Positions 1 through 9,336 of a DNA stretch of 64,000 nucleotides are shown here, piece by piece. Where the stretch lies: contig CAJQTY010000001.1 in assembly GCA_907163075.1 (NCBI GenBank), forward strand, positions 558,001 to 622,000. Reading direction: 5' to 3'. A program made the position numbers and the translations under genes. The notes beneath the pieces are model-generated. The model was not told the origin of the DNA, did no database searches, and saw only the letters and a program-made list of their open reading frames with translations. The stretch is from an uncultured Rhodocyclaceae bacterium (GTDB lineage: Bacteria; Pseudomonadota; Gammaproteobacteria; Burkholderiales; Rhodocyclaceae). Position 1 is the first letter of the stretch. Each line of letters opens with the position of its first letter.

Positions 1-73
1 CTGATGAGGAACTGATATCGACCCCGATCAGGGATCGAGCCTTGGGATTAAAAATCGATAGATCGAGCCGCAA
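1..73 (-). CDS. pilM: PilM, type IV pilus assembly protein (N-terminus only)
   Basis: Only the first codons are in the window; the gene runs off the left edge. Read on the minus strand, a TTG at 71-73 begins MRLDLSIFNPKARSLIGVDI, and the RSLIGVDIS stretch is the usual start of PilM, the actin-like cytoplasmic protein of the type IV pilus PilMNOP complex. An AAGGGG ribosome binding site lies 7 bases upstream (81-86 on the plus strand), which supports the TTG. Its position divergent from mrcA is the common betaproteobacterial arrangement. The identification rests on about 24 residues plus context. Confidence 0.7.
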   Translation of the reverse strand, partial: MRLDLSIFNPKARSLIGVDISSSS

Positions 74-259
74 AGCGCCACCCCTTGCCGAAAAAACCCT
101 TGAATAATTTGTAGTTAGCGTATTTATAGATAATCTACATTAGATGCTAGCAACAAGCATCGGGCAAGTAAAGCCATTTCTGTTGCCGTCGCTGGCGTTT
201 GCACACTCCGTCACAGCCCTTCGGGCAGGGTTTATAATTGCCTGGAATACCTACTATTT

Positions 260-2587
260 TTGGACTCCAACTTGCCTAACCTTTCACGCTGGATTCTTTA
301 TCCCATCCTGTTCCTTGTCGGCCTTGCGGTAATGGCGGTCGCCATGGCTGCCGTGGTGTTGACTCTGACTTATCCGAACCTGCCTTCACTGGAAATACTC
401 ACCGACTATCGGCCGAAGGTCCCGCTGCGCATCTACACTGCCGATGGCCAACTGATTGGGGAATTTGGCGAAGAGCGTCGGGCTGTCGTGCGCATCCAGG
501 ATGTCCCCGAGATCATGAAACAGGCCATTCTGGCGGCTGAGGATGAGCGCTTTTACCAGCATGGCGGCGTCGATGCGCAGGGTGTCATGCGCGCCGTCCT
601 GAGTAATATATTGGGAGGGGGGAAACGCCAGGGGGCCTCGACGATTACACAACAGGTTGCCAAGAATTTTTTCCTGTCGTCGGAGAAAACCTACACCCGA
701 AAACTCTACGAAGCACTGCTTTCCTTCAAAATTGAAAGCAATCTTAGCAAGGACCAGATATTTGAACTGTATATCAACCAGATTTTTCTCGGGCAGCGGG
801 CCTACGGATTTGGCGCGGCGGCTCAGATCTATTATGGCAAGCCGCTCAAGGAGTTGACTGTCGCCGAAGCAGCCATGCTGGCCGGATTACCGAAGGCGCC
901 GTCCGCGTTCAACCCGGTCGTCAACCCCAAGCGGGCCAGTTTGCGTCAGCAATATGTGTTGCGCCGCATGCACGAACTCGGTTTTATCGATGCCGGGCAA
1001 CACGAAGCCGCGCTCAAGCAGCCATTAGTCGTCAAACGCGACACCAATGAATTTGCTGTCCACGCCGAGTTTGTCGCCGAAATGGCGCGCCAAATGGCCG
1101 CCGAGCGCTTCCCGCAGGATGTTTACACGCGTGGCCTGCGCGTCTATACAACAATCCTGAAGAATGATCAGGAAGCCGCCTACAACAGCTTGCGCCGTGG
1201 CGTGCTCGACTATGACCGGCGCCACGGCTACCGCGGCGCCGAAGCCTACGCCGAAATGACGGACATCAAGTCCGAGCAGGACGAGGCCCTGGATGAACTG
1301 CTGCAGGAATTCAGCGATTCCGAGGATCTGCATCCAGCCGTGATTCTCAAAGCCGACGTCAAGCAGATTCGGGCCTATCGCCGCGGCGGCGAAATTGTCA
1401 CAATCAGCGGCGACGGCCTGAAGTTCGCCGCCCGCATGATCGACGACAAGGCCCCGCCGAACAAGCGACTGCGGCGTGGTGCCATCATTCGCGTGCAGAC
1501 CGACGACAAAAACAATTGGCGTATCACGCAAATGCCGGAGGTCGAAGCCGCATTCCTGTCCGCCGATCCGCAGAACGGCGCCATTCGCTCCCTGGTTGGC
1601 GGTTTTGACTTCAACCGCAATAAATTCAACCATACAACGCAAGCCTGGCGACAACCGGGTTCCAGTTTCAAGCCATTCATCTACTCCGGCTCGCTTGAAA
1701 AGGGTTTCACGCCGGCTTCGATCATCCGCGACGAGCCGATCAGCTTTCCCGCCTCGGTGACCGGCAGCCAGGCCTGGGAGCCGAAAAACTACGACGGCAA
1801 GTACGAGGGACCGATGCGCATGCGCACGGCGCTGGCAAAGTCCAAGAACATGGTCTCGATCCGCTTGCTGCAAGCCAGCGGCGTTCATTTCATACAGGAC
1901 TACGCCACCCGGTTCGGCTTCAGTGCCGACAAGCATCCGCCCTACCTGACGATGGCGCTCGGCGCCGGCTCGGTCACGCCGTGGCAGATGGTTACCGCCT
2001 ACGCCGTTTTCGCCAACGGCGGCTACCGGATCCAGCCCTACATCGTGCGCGATATCCAGGACGAGAAGGGGCAGGTACTGGCCGAGGCCCAGCCTGTTAC
2101 CGCCGGCGAAGAGTCGTTGCGCGCCATCGACCCGCGCAACGCCTACCTGATGGACAGCATGCTGCGTGACGTCACCATCTACGGCACGGCAGCGCGCGCC
2201 TCGGCCACGCTCAAGCGCCGCGACCTCGCCGGCAAGACGGGAACGACCAACGAGCACGTCGACGCCTGGTTCTGCGGCTATCAGCATACCGTCGTAGGCT
2301 GCTCGTGGATTGGCTTCGACCAGCCGAGAAACATGGGCAAGGGAGAAACCGGCGGTTCCGCCGCGCTGCCCGCGTGGATTGGCTACATGGCCAAAGCGCT
2401 CAAGGACGTGCCGGAATCCTTCCTGCCGCAACCTGAAGGACTGGTCACGCTGCAGATCGCTGACTCCGGCAGGGGGCCCGCCAGGGAACTGTTCTACAAG
2501 GAAAACGTCCCGGCCGCACCGGCCGAAGAGGAAGAAGAAGTGATACCGGCACCTGAGCCCGACGAAAACGCCAAGCCAGTTGACTAG
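260..2587 (+). CDS. mrcA: Penicillin-binding protein 1A (bifunctional transglycosylase/transpeptidase)
   Basis: This 775-residue class A PBP polymerises and crosslinks peptidoglycan on the periplasmic side of the inner membrane. A single N-terminal membrane anchor spans about residues 10-35. The GT51 transglycosylase domain carries AAEDERFYQHGG near residue 93, GASTITQQ and the LYINQIFLG block. The transpeptidase domain shows all three motifs: the SSFK serine near 467, SKN near 530 and KTGT near 658. The acidic, proline-rich tail (EEEEEVIPAPEPDE) looks like a linker. The start is a TTG; an in-frame ATG start nearby is lacking. The stop overlaps the convergent cyaY stop by four bases. Length and motif order are normal for the family. 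Confidence 0.96.
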   Translation: MDSNLPNLSRWILYPILFLVGLAVMAVAMAAVVLTLTYPNLPSLEILTDYRPKVPLRIYTADGQLIGEFGEERRAVVRIQDVPEIMKQAILAAEDERFYQHGGVDAQGVMRAVLSNILGGGKRQGASTITQQVAKNFFLSSEKTYTRKLYEALLSFKIESNLSKDQIFELYINQIFLGQRAYGFGAAAQIYYGKPLKELTVAEAAMLAGLPKAPSAFNPVVNPKRASLRQQYVLRRMHELGFIDAGQHEAALKQPLVVKRDTNEFAVHAEFVAEMARQMAAERFPQDVYTRGLRVYTTILKNDQEAAYNSLRRGVLDYDRRHGYRGAEAYAEMTDIKSEQDEALDELLQEFSDSEDLHPAVILKADVKQIRAYRRGGEIVTISGDGLKFAARMIDDKAPPNKRLRRGAIIRVQTDDKNNWRITQMPEVEAAFLSADPQNGAIRSLVGGFDFNRNKFNHTTQAWRQPGSSFKPFIYSGSLEKGFTPASIIRDEPISFPASVTGSQAWEPKNYDGKYEGPMRMRTALAKSKNMVSIRLLQASGVHFIQDYATRFGFSADKHPPYLTMALGAGSVTPWQMVTAYAVFANGGYRIQPYIVRDIQDEKGQVLAEAQPVTAGEESLRAIDPRNAYLMDSMLRDVTIYGTAARASATLKRRDLAGKTGTTNEHVDAWFCGYQHTVVGCSWIGFDQPRNMGKGETGGSAALPAWIGYMAKALKDVPESFLPQPEGLVTLQIADSGRGPARELFYKENVPAAPAEEEEEVIPAPEPDENAKPVD

Positions 2588-2904
2588 CAGGCCAGCTCGA
2601 CCGGCTCGCCGGCCTGTGCCGAAACGAGTACCGACAATACCGCCATGAGCTCGCCGCCGTCGCGTGTAGCGCGCCAGGCGTTGCCGTCCCAGCGAAAATG
2701 GAATCCTCCCGAGCGCGCTGCGACCCACATCTCTTGCGCCGCGCCATGACGGTTGACGATGATCTTGCTGCCGTCGGCAAACTCGATCTCGAGCACACCG
2801 GCACTGACCATCGCGAAATCCAGATCGGCGCCGCTGGCTTCAAGCCCGGCCTCGATGCGCGCCAAGGCCGTATCGGCCAGCGTATTGAATTCGTTATCAT
2901 TCAT
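2584..2904 (-). CDS. cyaY: Frataxin-like iron donor CyaY
   Basis: This 106-residue acidic protein matches the bacterial frataxin family, which binds iron and modulates Fe-S cluster assembly by IscS. The first helix (FNTLADTALARIEAGLEA) carries acidic residues, followed by the beta-sheet signature VLEIEFADGSKIIVN and the WVAARSGGFHFRWDGNAWRATRDG block, where the family's conserved tryptophans sit. Length is typical (about 105-110). It is convergent with mrcA, their stops sharing a CTAG, and divergent from the small lipoprotein gene at 2941, with only 36 bases between starts. Confidence 0.9.
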   Translation of the reverse strand: MNDNEFNTLADTALARIEAGLEASGADLDFAMVSAGVLEIEFADGSKIIVNRHGAAQEMWVAARSGGFHFRWDGNAWRATRDGGELMAVLSVLVSAQAGEPVELAC

Positions 2905-2940
2905 CCTGTGCTACCATTTTTCATTTGCGGTTTATCCTTC

Positions 2941-3123
2941 ATGCGCCGACATCCCGAGCTGACTGTTCTTCTGTTTTCGATCGCTCTTGGCGCTTGCGGC
3001 ACCAAGGGCGCGCTGACCCTGCCGCCGCCGCCCGCCAAGGCGGCGCCCGCGCCAGCCAGCGCAAAGCCACAACCCGCACCCGCGCCCACTGATCTTAACA
3101 CGGCAGAAGACCCCGCCCAATGA
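2941..3123 (+). CDS. lptM: LptM/YifL-like small outer-membrane lipoprotein
   Basis: This 60-residue protein has a short signal sequence with lipobox LGAC (Cys19), followed by GTKGALTLPPPP, which resembles the CGLKGPLYFPP start of mature LptM. The rest is a proline/alanine-rich tail. LptM is known in E. coli to bind the LptD/LptE translocon and help LptD oxidation. Its position directly before lysA, with an ATGA overlap (3120-3123), matches the usual yifL-lysA/dapF context. An ATG further upstream (2698) in the same frame is unlikely as a start, because the signal peptide begins at 2941. The exact role here is inferred from similarity and context. Confidence 0.7.
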   Translation: MRRHPELTVLLFSIALGACGTKGALTLPPPPAKAAPAPASAKPQPAPAPTDLNTAEDPAQ

Positions 3124-4364
3124 ACGCATTTTCCTTGAAAAGTGGCCAACTGCACGTTGAATCCGTTCCCCTTTCCGACATCGCGGCGCGCTTCGGAACG
3201 CCATGTTACGTGTACTCGCGCGCGGCACTCGAAACCGCGCTCGATGAATTCCAGCATGAACTGAACGGCGTCGATTCGCTGGTGTGCTACGCCGTCAAGG
3301 CCAATTCCAACCTCGCCGTGCTCGACGTCTTCGCTCGCCGCGGCGCCGGTTTCGACATCGTTTCCATCGGCGAACTCAAGCGCGCCCTCGCTGCCGGCGC
3401 CGACCCGCAAAAGGTCGTCTTTTCCGGCGTCGGAAAATCCGCCGCCGAAATGGCCTTCGCGCTGACCACCGGCATTCTCTGTTTCAACGTCGAATCGGCG
3501 CCCGAACTCGACCGGCTCAACGACGTCGCCGCCAGTCTCGGCAAGAAAGCGCCGATCAGCCTGCGCGTCAATCCGAACGTCAATGCCAAGACGCATCCCT
3601 ACATTTCGACCGGCCTCAAGGAAAACAAGTTCGGCGTCGCCTACGACGACGCGCTGAAAATCTACCAGCACGCGGCCAGCCTGCCCAAGCTTGAGGTCAT
3701 CGGCATCGACTGCCATATCGGCTCCCAGTTGCTCGACCCGGCGCCCTTCAGCGAAGCGCTCGACAAGCTCCTGCAACTGATCGACCAGCTCGCTACCCAC
3801 GGCATCGCCCTGCACCATATCGATCTCGGCGGCGGGCTCGGCATCCGCTACCGGGATGAAGTGGCACCAACAGTCAAATCCTACCTGCAGCCGATGCTAC
3901 AGGAGCTCAAGGACCGGCGGCTCAAGATCCTGCTCGAACCAGGACGGCGCCTGGTCGGCAACGCCGGCCTGCTGCTCACCCGGGTGGAATACCTGAAGCC
4001 CGGCGAGGTCAAGAATTTCGCCATCATCGACGCCGCCATGAACGACCTTGCCCGTGTCGCGCTTTACGACGCCTGGCACGACATCGTTCCGGTTTCGCCG
4101 CGCGCCGGCGACGCGCGCATTTGGGAGATCGTCGGCCCGGTCTGCGAATCAGGCGACTTCCTGGGCCACAACCGGCCGCTGGCGATCGAGCCGGGCGACC
4201 TGCTCGCCATCATGTCGGCCGGTGCCTACGGCATGGTCATGAGCTCGAACTACAACACCCGGACGCGCGCGCCTGAGGTCATGGTCGATGGTACGCAGGT
4301 CCACCTCGTCCGCCGCCGCGAGAGCGTCGAGGAACTCTACGCGCTTGAAAGCCTGCTCCCGTGA
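3120..4364 (+). CDS. lysA: Diaminopimelate decarboxylase
   Basis: This PLP-dependent fold-III decarboxylase converts meso-diaminopimelate to L-lysine, the last step of lysine synthesis. The 414 residues show the PLP-lysine motif CYAVKANSN (Lys near residue 59), the HIGSQL motif, the glycine-rich phosphate loop LGGGLGIRY, EPGRRLVGNAG, and the active-site CESGDFLG near residue 345. Length is standard. It is translationally coupled on both sides: its ATG overlaps the lipoprotein stop (ATGA), and its stop overlaps the GTG of the next gene (GTGA). Confidence 0.96.
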   Translation: MNAFSLKSGQLHVESVPLSDIAARFGTPCYVYSRAALETALDEFQHELNGVDSLVCYAVKANSNLAVLDVFARRGAGFDIVSIGELKRALAAGADPQKVVFSGVGKSAAEMAFALTTGILCFNVESAPELDRLNDVAASLGKKAPISLRVNPNVNAKTHPYISTGLKENKFGVAYDDALKIYQHAASLPKLEVIGIDCHIGSQLLDPAPFSEALDKLLQLIDQLATHGIALHHIDLGGGLGIRYRDEVAPTVKSYLQPMLQELKDRRLKILLEPGRRLVGNAGLLLTRVEYLKPGEVKNFAIIDAAMNDLARVALYDAWHDIVPVSPRAGDARIWEIVGPVCESGDFLGHNRPLAIEPGDLLAIMSAGAYGMVMSSNYNTRTRAPEVMVDGTQVHLVRRRESVEELYALESLLP

Positions 4365-5527
4365 AAGCCCGGCGCATCGTCGTCCGGTTCATCGGCCTTC
4401 TGGCGCTTGGCGCCTGCTCGGACGACGGTGCAAAAAAGAAAATGGAAGCGCCACCGGTACCGGTGACCGCGGCCAAGTCCATTGAACAGGACATTCCGGT
4501 CACCCTGCAACTGGTCGGTCGCGCCGAAGCCTACGAAAGCGTCGCGCTGAAATCCCGGGTCGATGGCCAGGTCGCCGCCGTCCTCTTCAGCGAAGGACAG
4601 CATGTCAAACAGGGCGACGTGCTGGTCCGACTTGATCCGACCGATTTTGCCGCCCGCCTGCAACAAGCCGAAGCCAACGCCGCCCGCGACGAAGCGCTGA
4701 CCACCAAGGCGCACTCGGACACCGCGCGCTACACGGCGCTCAGGGCGCGCAACTTCGTCTCGGAGGAAAAAGTCAACGACGTCCGCACCAACGCGGCCGC
4801 CGCCGGCGCCAACCTGAGGGCCAGCAAGGCCGCCACGGAACTGGCCCGCCTGCAGCTCAACCACGCCACCATCCGGGCACCGATTACCGGCGTCGTCGGC
4901 GCCCGACTGGTCTTTCCCGGCTCGTCGGTCAAGATCAACGAGACGATCGTGGCCGTGATCAACCGCGTGCGCCCCCTGCTCGTCAGCTTCGCGGTACCGG
5001 AGAAACATCTGCCGCGCCTGCGCAGCGCGATGAAGTCCGGAAGCATGCAGGTGGATGTCGCGTTGCCCGGCGACAAGACACAGCACTACCGCGCCGCAGT
5101 TCGTTTTCTCGACAACGCGGTCGATACGACGACCGGCACTATCCTGATGAAAGCCGAGTTGCCCAACGCCGAGGAAAGGCTGACGCCCGGGCAGTTTCTC
5201 AACGTCACGCTGCTGCTCGACACCCTGAGCAAGGCCGTTACCGTGCCCAACGAAGCGGTTCAGCAGGGTGCGGAAGGCAATTTCATCTTCGTCGTCAAGG
5301 ACGACAGCAGCGTTGAAATGCGCAGTGTCGAAACCGCCGCATCGAATGCGGGCCTGACGGCTATCGGCAAGGGCCTGCAGGCCGGCGAAATCGTCGTCAC
5401 CGACGGCCAGTTGCGGCTGGCGCCGAAAGTCAAGGTCAAGATCAAGGAAGCGGCCGCTCCTGGCAACGCCGACGGCGCCAATAAAACCAGTACCGCCAAC
5501 ATGCCGGCCGCGTCAACAGCCAGGTAG
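4361..5527 (+). CDS. RND efflux periplasmic adaptor (membrane fusion protein), lipoprotein
   Basis: This 388-residue HlyD/AcrA-type adaptor would bridge the inner-membrane RND pump and an outer-membrane channel. The N-terminus has a lipobox (LGAC, Cys19), so it is probably lipid-anchored in the periplasm. The barrel-sandwich region is recognisable at about residues 60-90 (SRVDGQVAAVLFSEGQHVKQGDVL) and 165-185 (IRAPITGVVGARLV), flanking an alpha-hairpin. The beta-barrel and membrane-proximal domains follow, with PGQFLNVTLLLDT near 285. The GTG start overlaps the lysA stop, and the RND permease gene follows after 8 bases. No outer-membrane factor gene is adjacent, so the pair probably recruits a TolC-like channel encoded elsewhere. 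Confidence 0.92.
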   Translation: MKARRIVVRFIGLLALGACSDDGAKKKMEAPPVPVTAAKSIEQDIPVTLQLVGRAEAYESVALKSRVDGQVAAVLFSEGQHVKQGDVLVRLDPTDFAARLQQAEANAARDEALTTKAHSDTARYTALRARNFVSEEKVNDVRTNAAAAGANLRASKAATELARLQLNHATIRAPITGVVGARLVFPGSSVKINETIVAVINRVRPLLVSFAVPEKHLPRLRSAMKSGSMQVDVALPGDKTQHYRAAVRFLDNAVDTTTGTILMKAELPNAEERLTPGQFLNVTLLLDTLSKAVTVPNEAVQQGAEGNFIFVVKDDSSVEMRSVETAASNAGLTAIGKGLQAGEIVVTDGQLRLAPKVKVKIKEAAAPGNADGANKTSTANMPAASTAR

Positions 5528-5535
5528 GGCCGCCC

Positions 5536-8500
5536 ATGAACCTGCCTGAACTGTGTATCCGCCGCCCGGTCATGACCACGCTGCTGATGGCGGCGTTCGT
5601 CATTTTCGGCATCATCGCCTATCGCGCGCTGCCGGTTTCAGAGCTGCCCAACGTCGACTTCCCGACCATCTCGGTCACCGCCAGCCTGCCCGGCGCCTCG
5701 CCGGAAACCATGGCGGCGGCGATCGCCACGCCGCTCGAAGGCCAGTTCTCGACGATCGCCGGGCTCGACTCGATGAGTTCGACCAGCGCCCAGGGCGCCA
5801 CGTCGATTACCCTGCAATTCTCGCTCGACCGCAACATCGACGCCGCCGCGCAAGACGTCCAGTCGGCGATCGCCGCCGCGCAGCGGAAACTGCCGTCAAG
5901 CATGCCGGCGCCGCCTTCGTTCCGCAAGGTCAACCCGGCCGACTCGCCGATCTTCTTCATCGCGCTGACCTCACCGACGCTGCCGCTGCCGGTGGTCAAC
6001 GAGTATGCCGAGACGCAGCTTGCGCAGCGCATCTCGACCATCAGCGGCGTCGCCCAGGTGCAGGTTTTCGGCTCGCAGAAATACGCCGTGCGCATCCGCG
6101 CCAACCCGGACCAGCTCGCCGCGCGCGGCATGGGCATCGACGAACTCCAGCAGGCGGTGGCGCAAGCCAACGTCAACCAGCCGGTCGGCCTGATCGACGG
6201 CGAGCGCCAGACCTTTGCCATCAAGGACAACGGCCAGCTCACCACGGCCGCCGCCTACCGCCCGCTGATCGTCGCCTGGCGCAACGGCGCGCCGATCCGC
6301 CTGGAAGACGTGGCGACGTCGATCGACAGTGTCGAGAACAAGCGCGTCGCCGGCTGGAACGTGGACAAGCGGGCCATCGTGCTCGCCATCCAGCGGCAGC
6401 CGGGCGCCAACACCATTGAGACGGTCGATTCGATCAAGCGCATCCTGCCCAGCTTCCAGGCCAAGCTGCCGGCGGCGATCGAGATGACCACGCTTTACGA
6501 TCGCAGCATCTCGATCAGCGAGAGCATCCACGACGTCCAGGTCACACTGCTGATCGCCGGCTTCCTGGTCATCCTGGTGATCCTGCTCTTCCTGCGCAAC
6601 CTCTCGGCCACGCTCATCCCGGCGCTGGCGCTGCCGATCTCGGTGACCGGTACGTTTGCCATCATGTATGCCCTCGGCTACAGCCTTGACAATCTTTCGC
6701 TGCTGGCACTGACGCTCTCGGTCGGTTTCGTCGTCGATGACGCGATCGTCATGCTCGAGAACATCGTGCGCCACATCGAGCTCGGCGAAACGCCGCTGCA
6801 GGCCGCGATCAAGGGTTCGCGCGAGATCGGCTTCACGATCATTTCGATGACCATTTCGCTGATCGCGGTATTCATCCCGGTGCTTTTCATGAGCGGTATC
6901 GTCGGCCGGCTGCTGCACGAATTCGCCGTCACCATCTGTGCCGCCATCCTGGTCTCCGGCGTCGTCTCGCTGACCCTGACGCCGATGCTGTGCAGCCGTT
7001 ACCTGCGCCGTGCGGAGCCGGAGGAGCACGGCCGCGTGTTCCAGGCTTTCGAACGCTTTTTCGCAGCACTCCTTTCCGGCTACGAAAAATCCCTGGGCTG
7101 GGCGATGCGACGCCCACGTCTGGTGATTGGCGGATTCGCCGCGACCATCGTGCTCACCGGGTTCTTTTTCACGCTGGTGCCCAAGGACTTCCTGCCCAGC
7201 GGCGATACCGGGCAGATCACCGCCGTCACCGAAGGCGCGCAGGACGCGTCTTTCGCCTCGATGGTCGAGCACCAGCGCGCCGTCGCCGCCATCGTCGCGC
7301 AGGATCCGAACATTCGCTCCTTCATGTCCGTCGCCGGTGCCGGCGGCACGCGCCCGACGTCAAACACCGGTTTTCTCAACATGATTCTCAAGCCGCGCGA
7401 CGAGCGCACGCTCTCGGCCGACGAAATCATCCAGCAGCTTCGCCCCAAGCTGGCGGCCGTACCCGGCATCAAGGTGTACATGCAGAACCCGCCGGTCATT
7501 CGCATCGGCGGCCAGATCACCTCGGCGCAATACCAATACACACTGCAAAGCACCGACCTGGCGGAACTCTACCAGTGGACGGAAACCCTGCTCGGCCGCA
7601 TTCGCCAGCTTCCCGGCTTCATCGACGTGACCAGCAACCTCAATAACCTGAGCCCGGTGGTCGGCATCGACGTCGACCGCGACAAGATCGCCACACTCGG
7701 GCTGAGCTTCGGCCAGGTCGAGGATGCGCTGCAAAGCGCCTTCAGCTCGCGCCAGATCTCGACCATCTACGGCACCGCCAACCAGTACCAGGTGATCCTC
7801 GAAGTCGCGCCCGAATTCCAGCTCGATCCCACGATGCTCGCCCGCCTCTACGTACGCGCCTCTGGCGGCAAGCTGATCCCGCTCGACACCGTGACGCGCA
7901 TCAGCCGCAAGACGCAGGCGCTGACCGTCAACCACCAGGGACAGCTGCCCTCGGTCACCCTCTCCTTCAACCTGCTGCCCGGCGTCTCGCTCGGCGACGC
8001 CGTGAACCACATCAAGAAACTCGAACAGGAAATGCGCATGCCGGCCTCGCTCAACACCAGCCTGCAAGGCACCGCGCAAGCCTTCCAGGCTTCGCTGCAG
8101 GGTCTCGGCGTGCTCCTGCTGGTGGCCATCATCGTGGTCTACATCGTGCTCGGCATCCTCTACGAGAGCTTCATCCACCCGCTGACCATCCTCTCCGGCC
8201 TGCCCTCGGCAGCGCTCGGCGCACTTGTCACGCTCTACCTTTTCCAAGTCGACCTGAGCCTGTACGCCTTTGTCGGCGTCATCATGCTGATCGGCATCGT
8301 CAAGAAAAACGCCATCATGATGATCGACTTCGCGCTCGAACGGCAGCGTAGCGCAAAGCTGCCCGCCCACGAAGCCATCTTCCAGGCCTGCATGATCCGT
8401 TTCCGGCCGATCATGATGACCAGCATGGCCGCGCTCGTCGGCACCCTGCCCATCGCCCTCGGGCTCGGCGCCGGAGCGGAAGTGCGCCGACCGCTGGGAC

Positions 8501-8634
8501 TGGCCGTCGTCGGCGGCCTGCTGCTCTCGCAGTTCCTGACGCTATACCTGACGCCGGTGGTCTACCTCTACCTCGACCGTCTGACGCAAAAGGAAGAGGC
8601 CGCGCACGCGGCGGTGGAATCGCTCAGGACTTGA
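5536..8634 (+). CDS. RND-family efflux permease (AcrB/MdtB-like, HAE1)
   Basis: This 1032-residue inner-membrane proton/drug antiporter has two repeats of six transmembrane segments, each with a large periplasmic loop. The N-terminus (CIRRPVMTTLLM, then YRALPVSELPNVDFP) is diagnostic of HAE1 pumps. The proton-relay acidic pair is visible in GFVVDDAIVMLEN near residues 401-402, and the partner lysine in IVKKNAIMMID near 923. It follows the adaptor gene by 8 bases and would act with it. The similarity looks closer to MdtB/MdtC than to AcrB. The substrate cannot be told from the sequence. Confidence 0.94.
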   Translation: MNLPELCIRRPVMTTLLMAAFVIFGIIAYRALPVSELPNVDFPTISVTASLPGASPETMAAAIATPLEGQFSTIAGLDSMSSTSAQGATSITLQFSLDRNIDAAAQDVQSAIAAAQRKLPSSMPAPPSFRKVNPADSPIFFIALTSPTLPLPVVNEYAETQLAQRISTISGVAQVQVFGSQKYAVRIRANPDQLAARGMGIDELQQAVAQANVNQPVGLIDGERQTFAIKDNGQLTTAAAYRPLIVAWRNGAPIRLEDVATSIDSVENKRVAGWNVDKRAIVLAIQRQPGANTIETVDSIKRILPSFQAKLPAAIEMTTLYDRSISISESIHDVQVTLLIAGFLVILVILLFLRNLSATLIPALALPISVTGTFAIMYALGYSLDNLSLLALTLSVGFVVDDAIVMLENIVRHIELGETPLQAAIKGSREIGFTIISMTISLIAVFIPVLFMSGIVGRLLHEFAVTICAAILVSGVVSLTLTPMLCSRYLRRAEPEEHGRVFQAFERFFAALLSGYEKSLGWAMRRPRLVIGGFAATIVLTGFFFTLVPKDFLPSGDTGQITAVTEGAQDASFASMVEHQRAVAAIVAQDPNIRSFMSVAGAGGTRPTSNTGFLNMILKPRDERTLSADEIIQQLRPKLAAVPGIKVYMQNPPVIRIGGQITSAQYQYTLQSTDLAELYQWTETLLGRIRQLPGFIDVTSNLNNLSPVVGIDVDRDKIATLGLSFGQVEDALQSAFSSRQISTIYGTANQYQVILEVAPEFQLDPTMLARLYVRASGGKLIPLDTVTRISRKTQALTVNHQGQLPSVTLSFNLLPGVSLGDAVNHIKKLEQEMRMPASLNTSLQGTAQAFQASLQGLGVLLLVAIIVVYIVLGILYESFIHPLTILSGLPSAALGALVTLYLFQVDLSLYAFVGVIMLIGIVKKNAIMMIDFALERQRSAKLPAHEAIFQACMIRFRPIMMTSMAALVGTLPIALGLGAGAEVRRPLGLAVVGGLLLSQFLTLYLTPVVYLYLDRLTQKEEAAHAAVESLRT

Positions 8635-8643
8635 GCAACACGC

Positions 8644-9048
8644 ATGGCCGCTTCCGACAAACTGCCACCCACCCGCCTGCGCATCGACAAATGGCTGTGG
8701 GCCGCGCGCTTCTTCAAGACGCGCTCGCTGGCCACCGACGCCATCCACGCCGGGCACATCAAGCTCAACGGCCACTCCGTCAAGCCGGCGCGGGACGTGT
8801 GTCCGGGCGACATCCTCGAACTGGCGATCGGCGACGTGAAATGGACAATCCAGGTGCTCGCCCTCAACGACCAGCGCCGTCCGGCTCCCGAAGCGCAGCA
8901 GCTTTACGCCGAAACGCCCGAGAGCAGCGCGCGCCGCGCGGCGATCAAGGACGCACAACGACTGGCCCCTAACCCGGGCAGCGACCTGCGCGGCCGCCCG
9001 ACCAAGAAAGCGCGGCGGCAGATCAGGGGTTTCAACGACAGCTTCTGA
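8644..9048 (+). CDS. hslR: Hsp15 / S4-domain RNA-binding protein
   Basis: This 134-residue protein has an S4 RNA-binding domain at residues 10-75 (RLRIDKWLWAARFFKTRSLA, then HIKLNGHSVKPARDVCPGD) and a basic C-terminal tail (GRPTKKARRQIRGF). This is the layout of Hsp15, which binds 50S subunits carrying a stalled nascent chain and helps recycle them. It begins 9 bases after the efflux permease gene and may share its transcript. The next 288 bases before cas3 mark the edge of the CRISPR locus. Confidence 0.9.
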   Translation: MAASDKLPPTRLRIDKWLWAARFFKTRSLATDAIHAGHIKLNGHSVKPARDVCPGDILELAIGDVKWTIQVLALNDQRRPAPEAQQLYAETPESSARRAAIKDAQRLAPNPGSDLRGRPTKKARRQIRGFNDSF

Positions 9049-9336
9049 AACGCCCCCGCCCCGCAGCCCGCGTCGATGTCGGGCGGACGAGCGCAGCGCC
9101 TTCCGACACCGGCGACGAGACAAGCACCCTACAGCAACAACCCGGAATTGCTGATGGATATACTCGAAAACGGGGCTGATCGCCAACTGGTGGAGCCATG
9201 GGGATTAAGAAAGAGGGTGGTGCGGGAAGTGGAAAAAATGACACAGGGGTTGAAGTAAAAATATTGATCTACAGGCTCATTCTGTGAGCCTCAAGCAGCG
9301 GAAAATCCGACCCATGTCAGTAAATTGAGCGTCTAA
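9049..9336. other. Intergenic region upstream of cas3
   Basis: The gap between hslR and the cas operon is noticeably more AT-rich near cas3 than the flanking housekeeping genes. A 60-codon open frame lies at 9076-9258 but shows no recognisable family and no good ribosome binding site, so it is not called. The segment most likely carries the cas operon promoter; I do not see a convincing -35/-10 pair. Confidence 0.5.
9273..9291. promoter_or_regulatory. Inverted repeat upstream of cas3
   Basis: A perfect 7-base inverted repeat with a 5-base loop, AGGCTCA-TTCTG-TGAGCCT, lies about 45 bases before the cas3 ATG. There is no T-run after it, so it is a weak terminator candidate. An operator or a 5' leader hairpin of the cas mRNA is equally possible. 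Function is inferred only. Confidence 0.35.

Noticed and set aside
1025-2728. Long minus-strand frame of 567 codons over mrcA and cyaY
   Set aside because: It is the antisense of mrcA in a GC-rich genome, with arginine/glycine-rich nonsense composition and no motif.
9076-9258. 60-codon open frame upstream of cas3
   Set aside because: No similarity, no proper ribosome site and mixed composition; more likely the cas promoter region.
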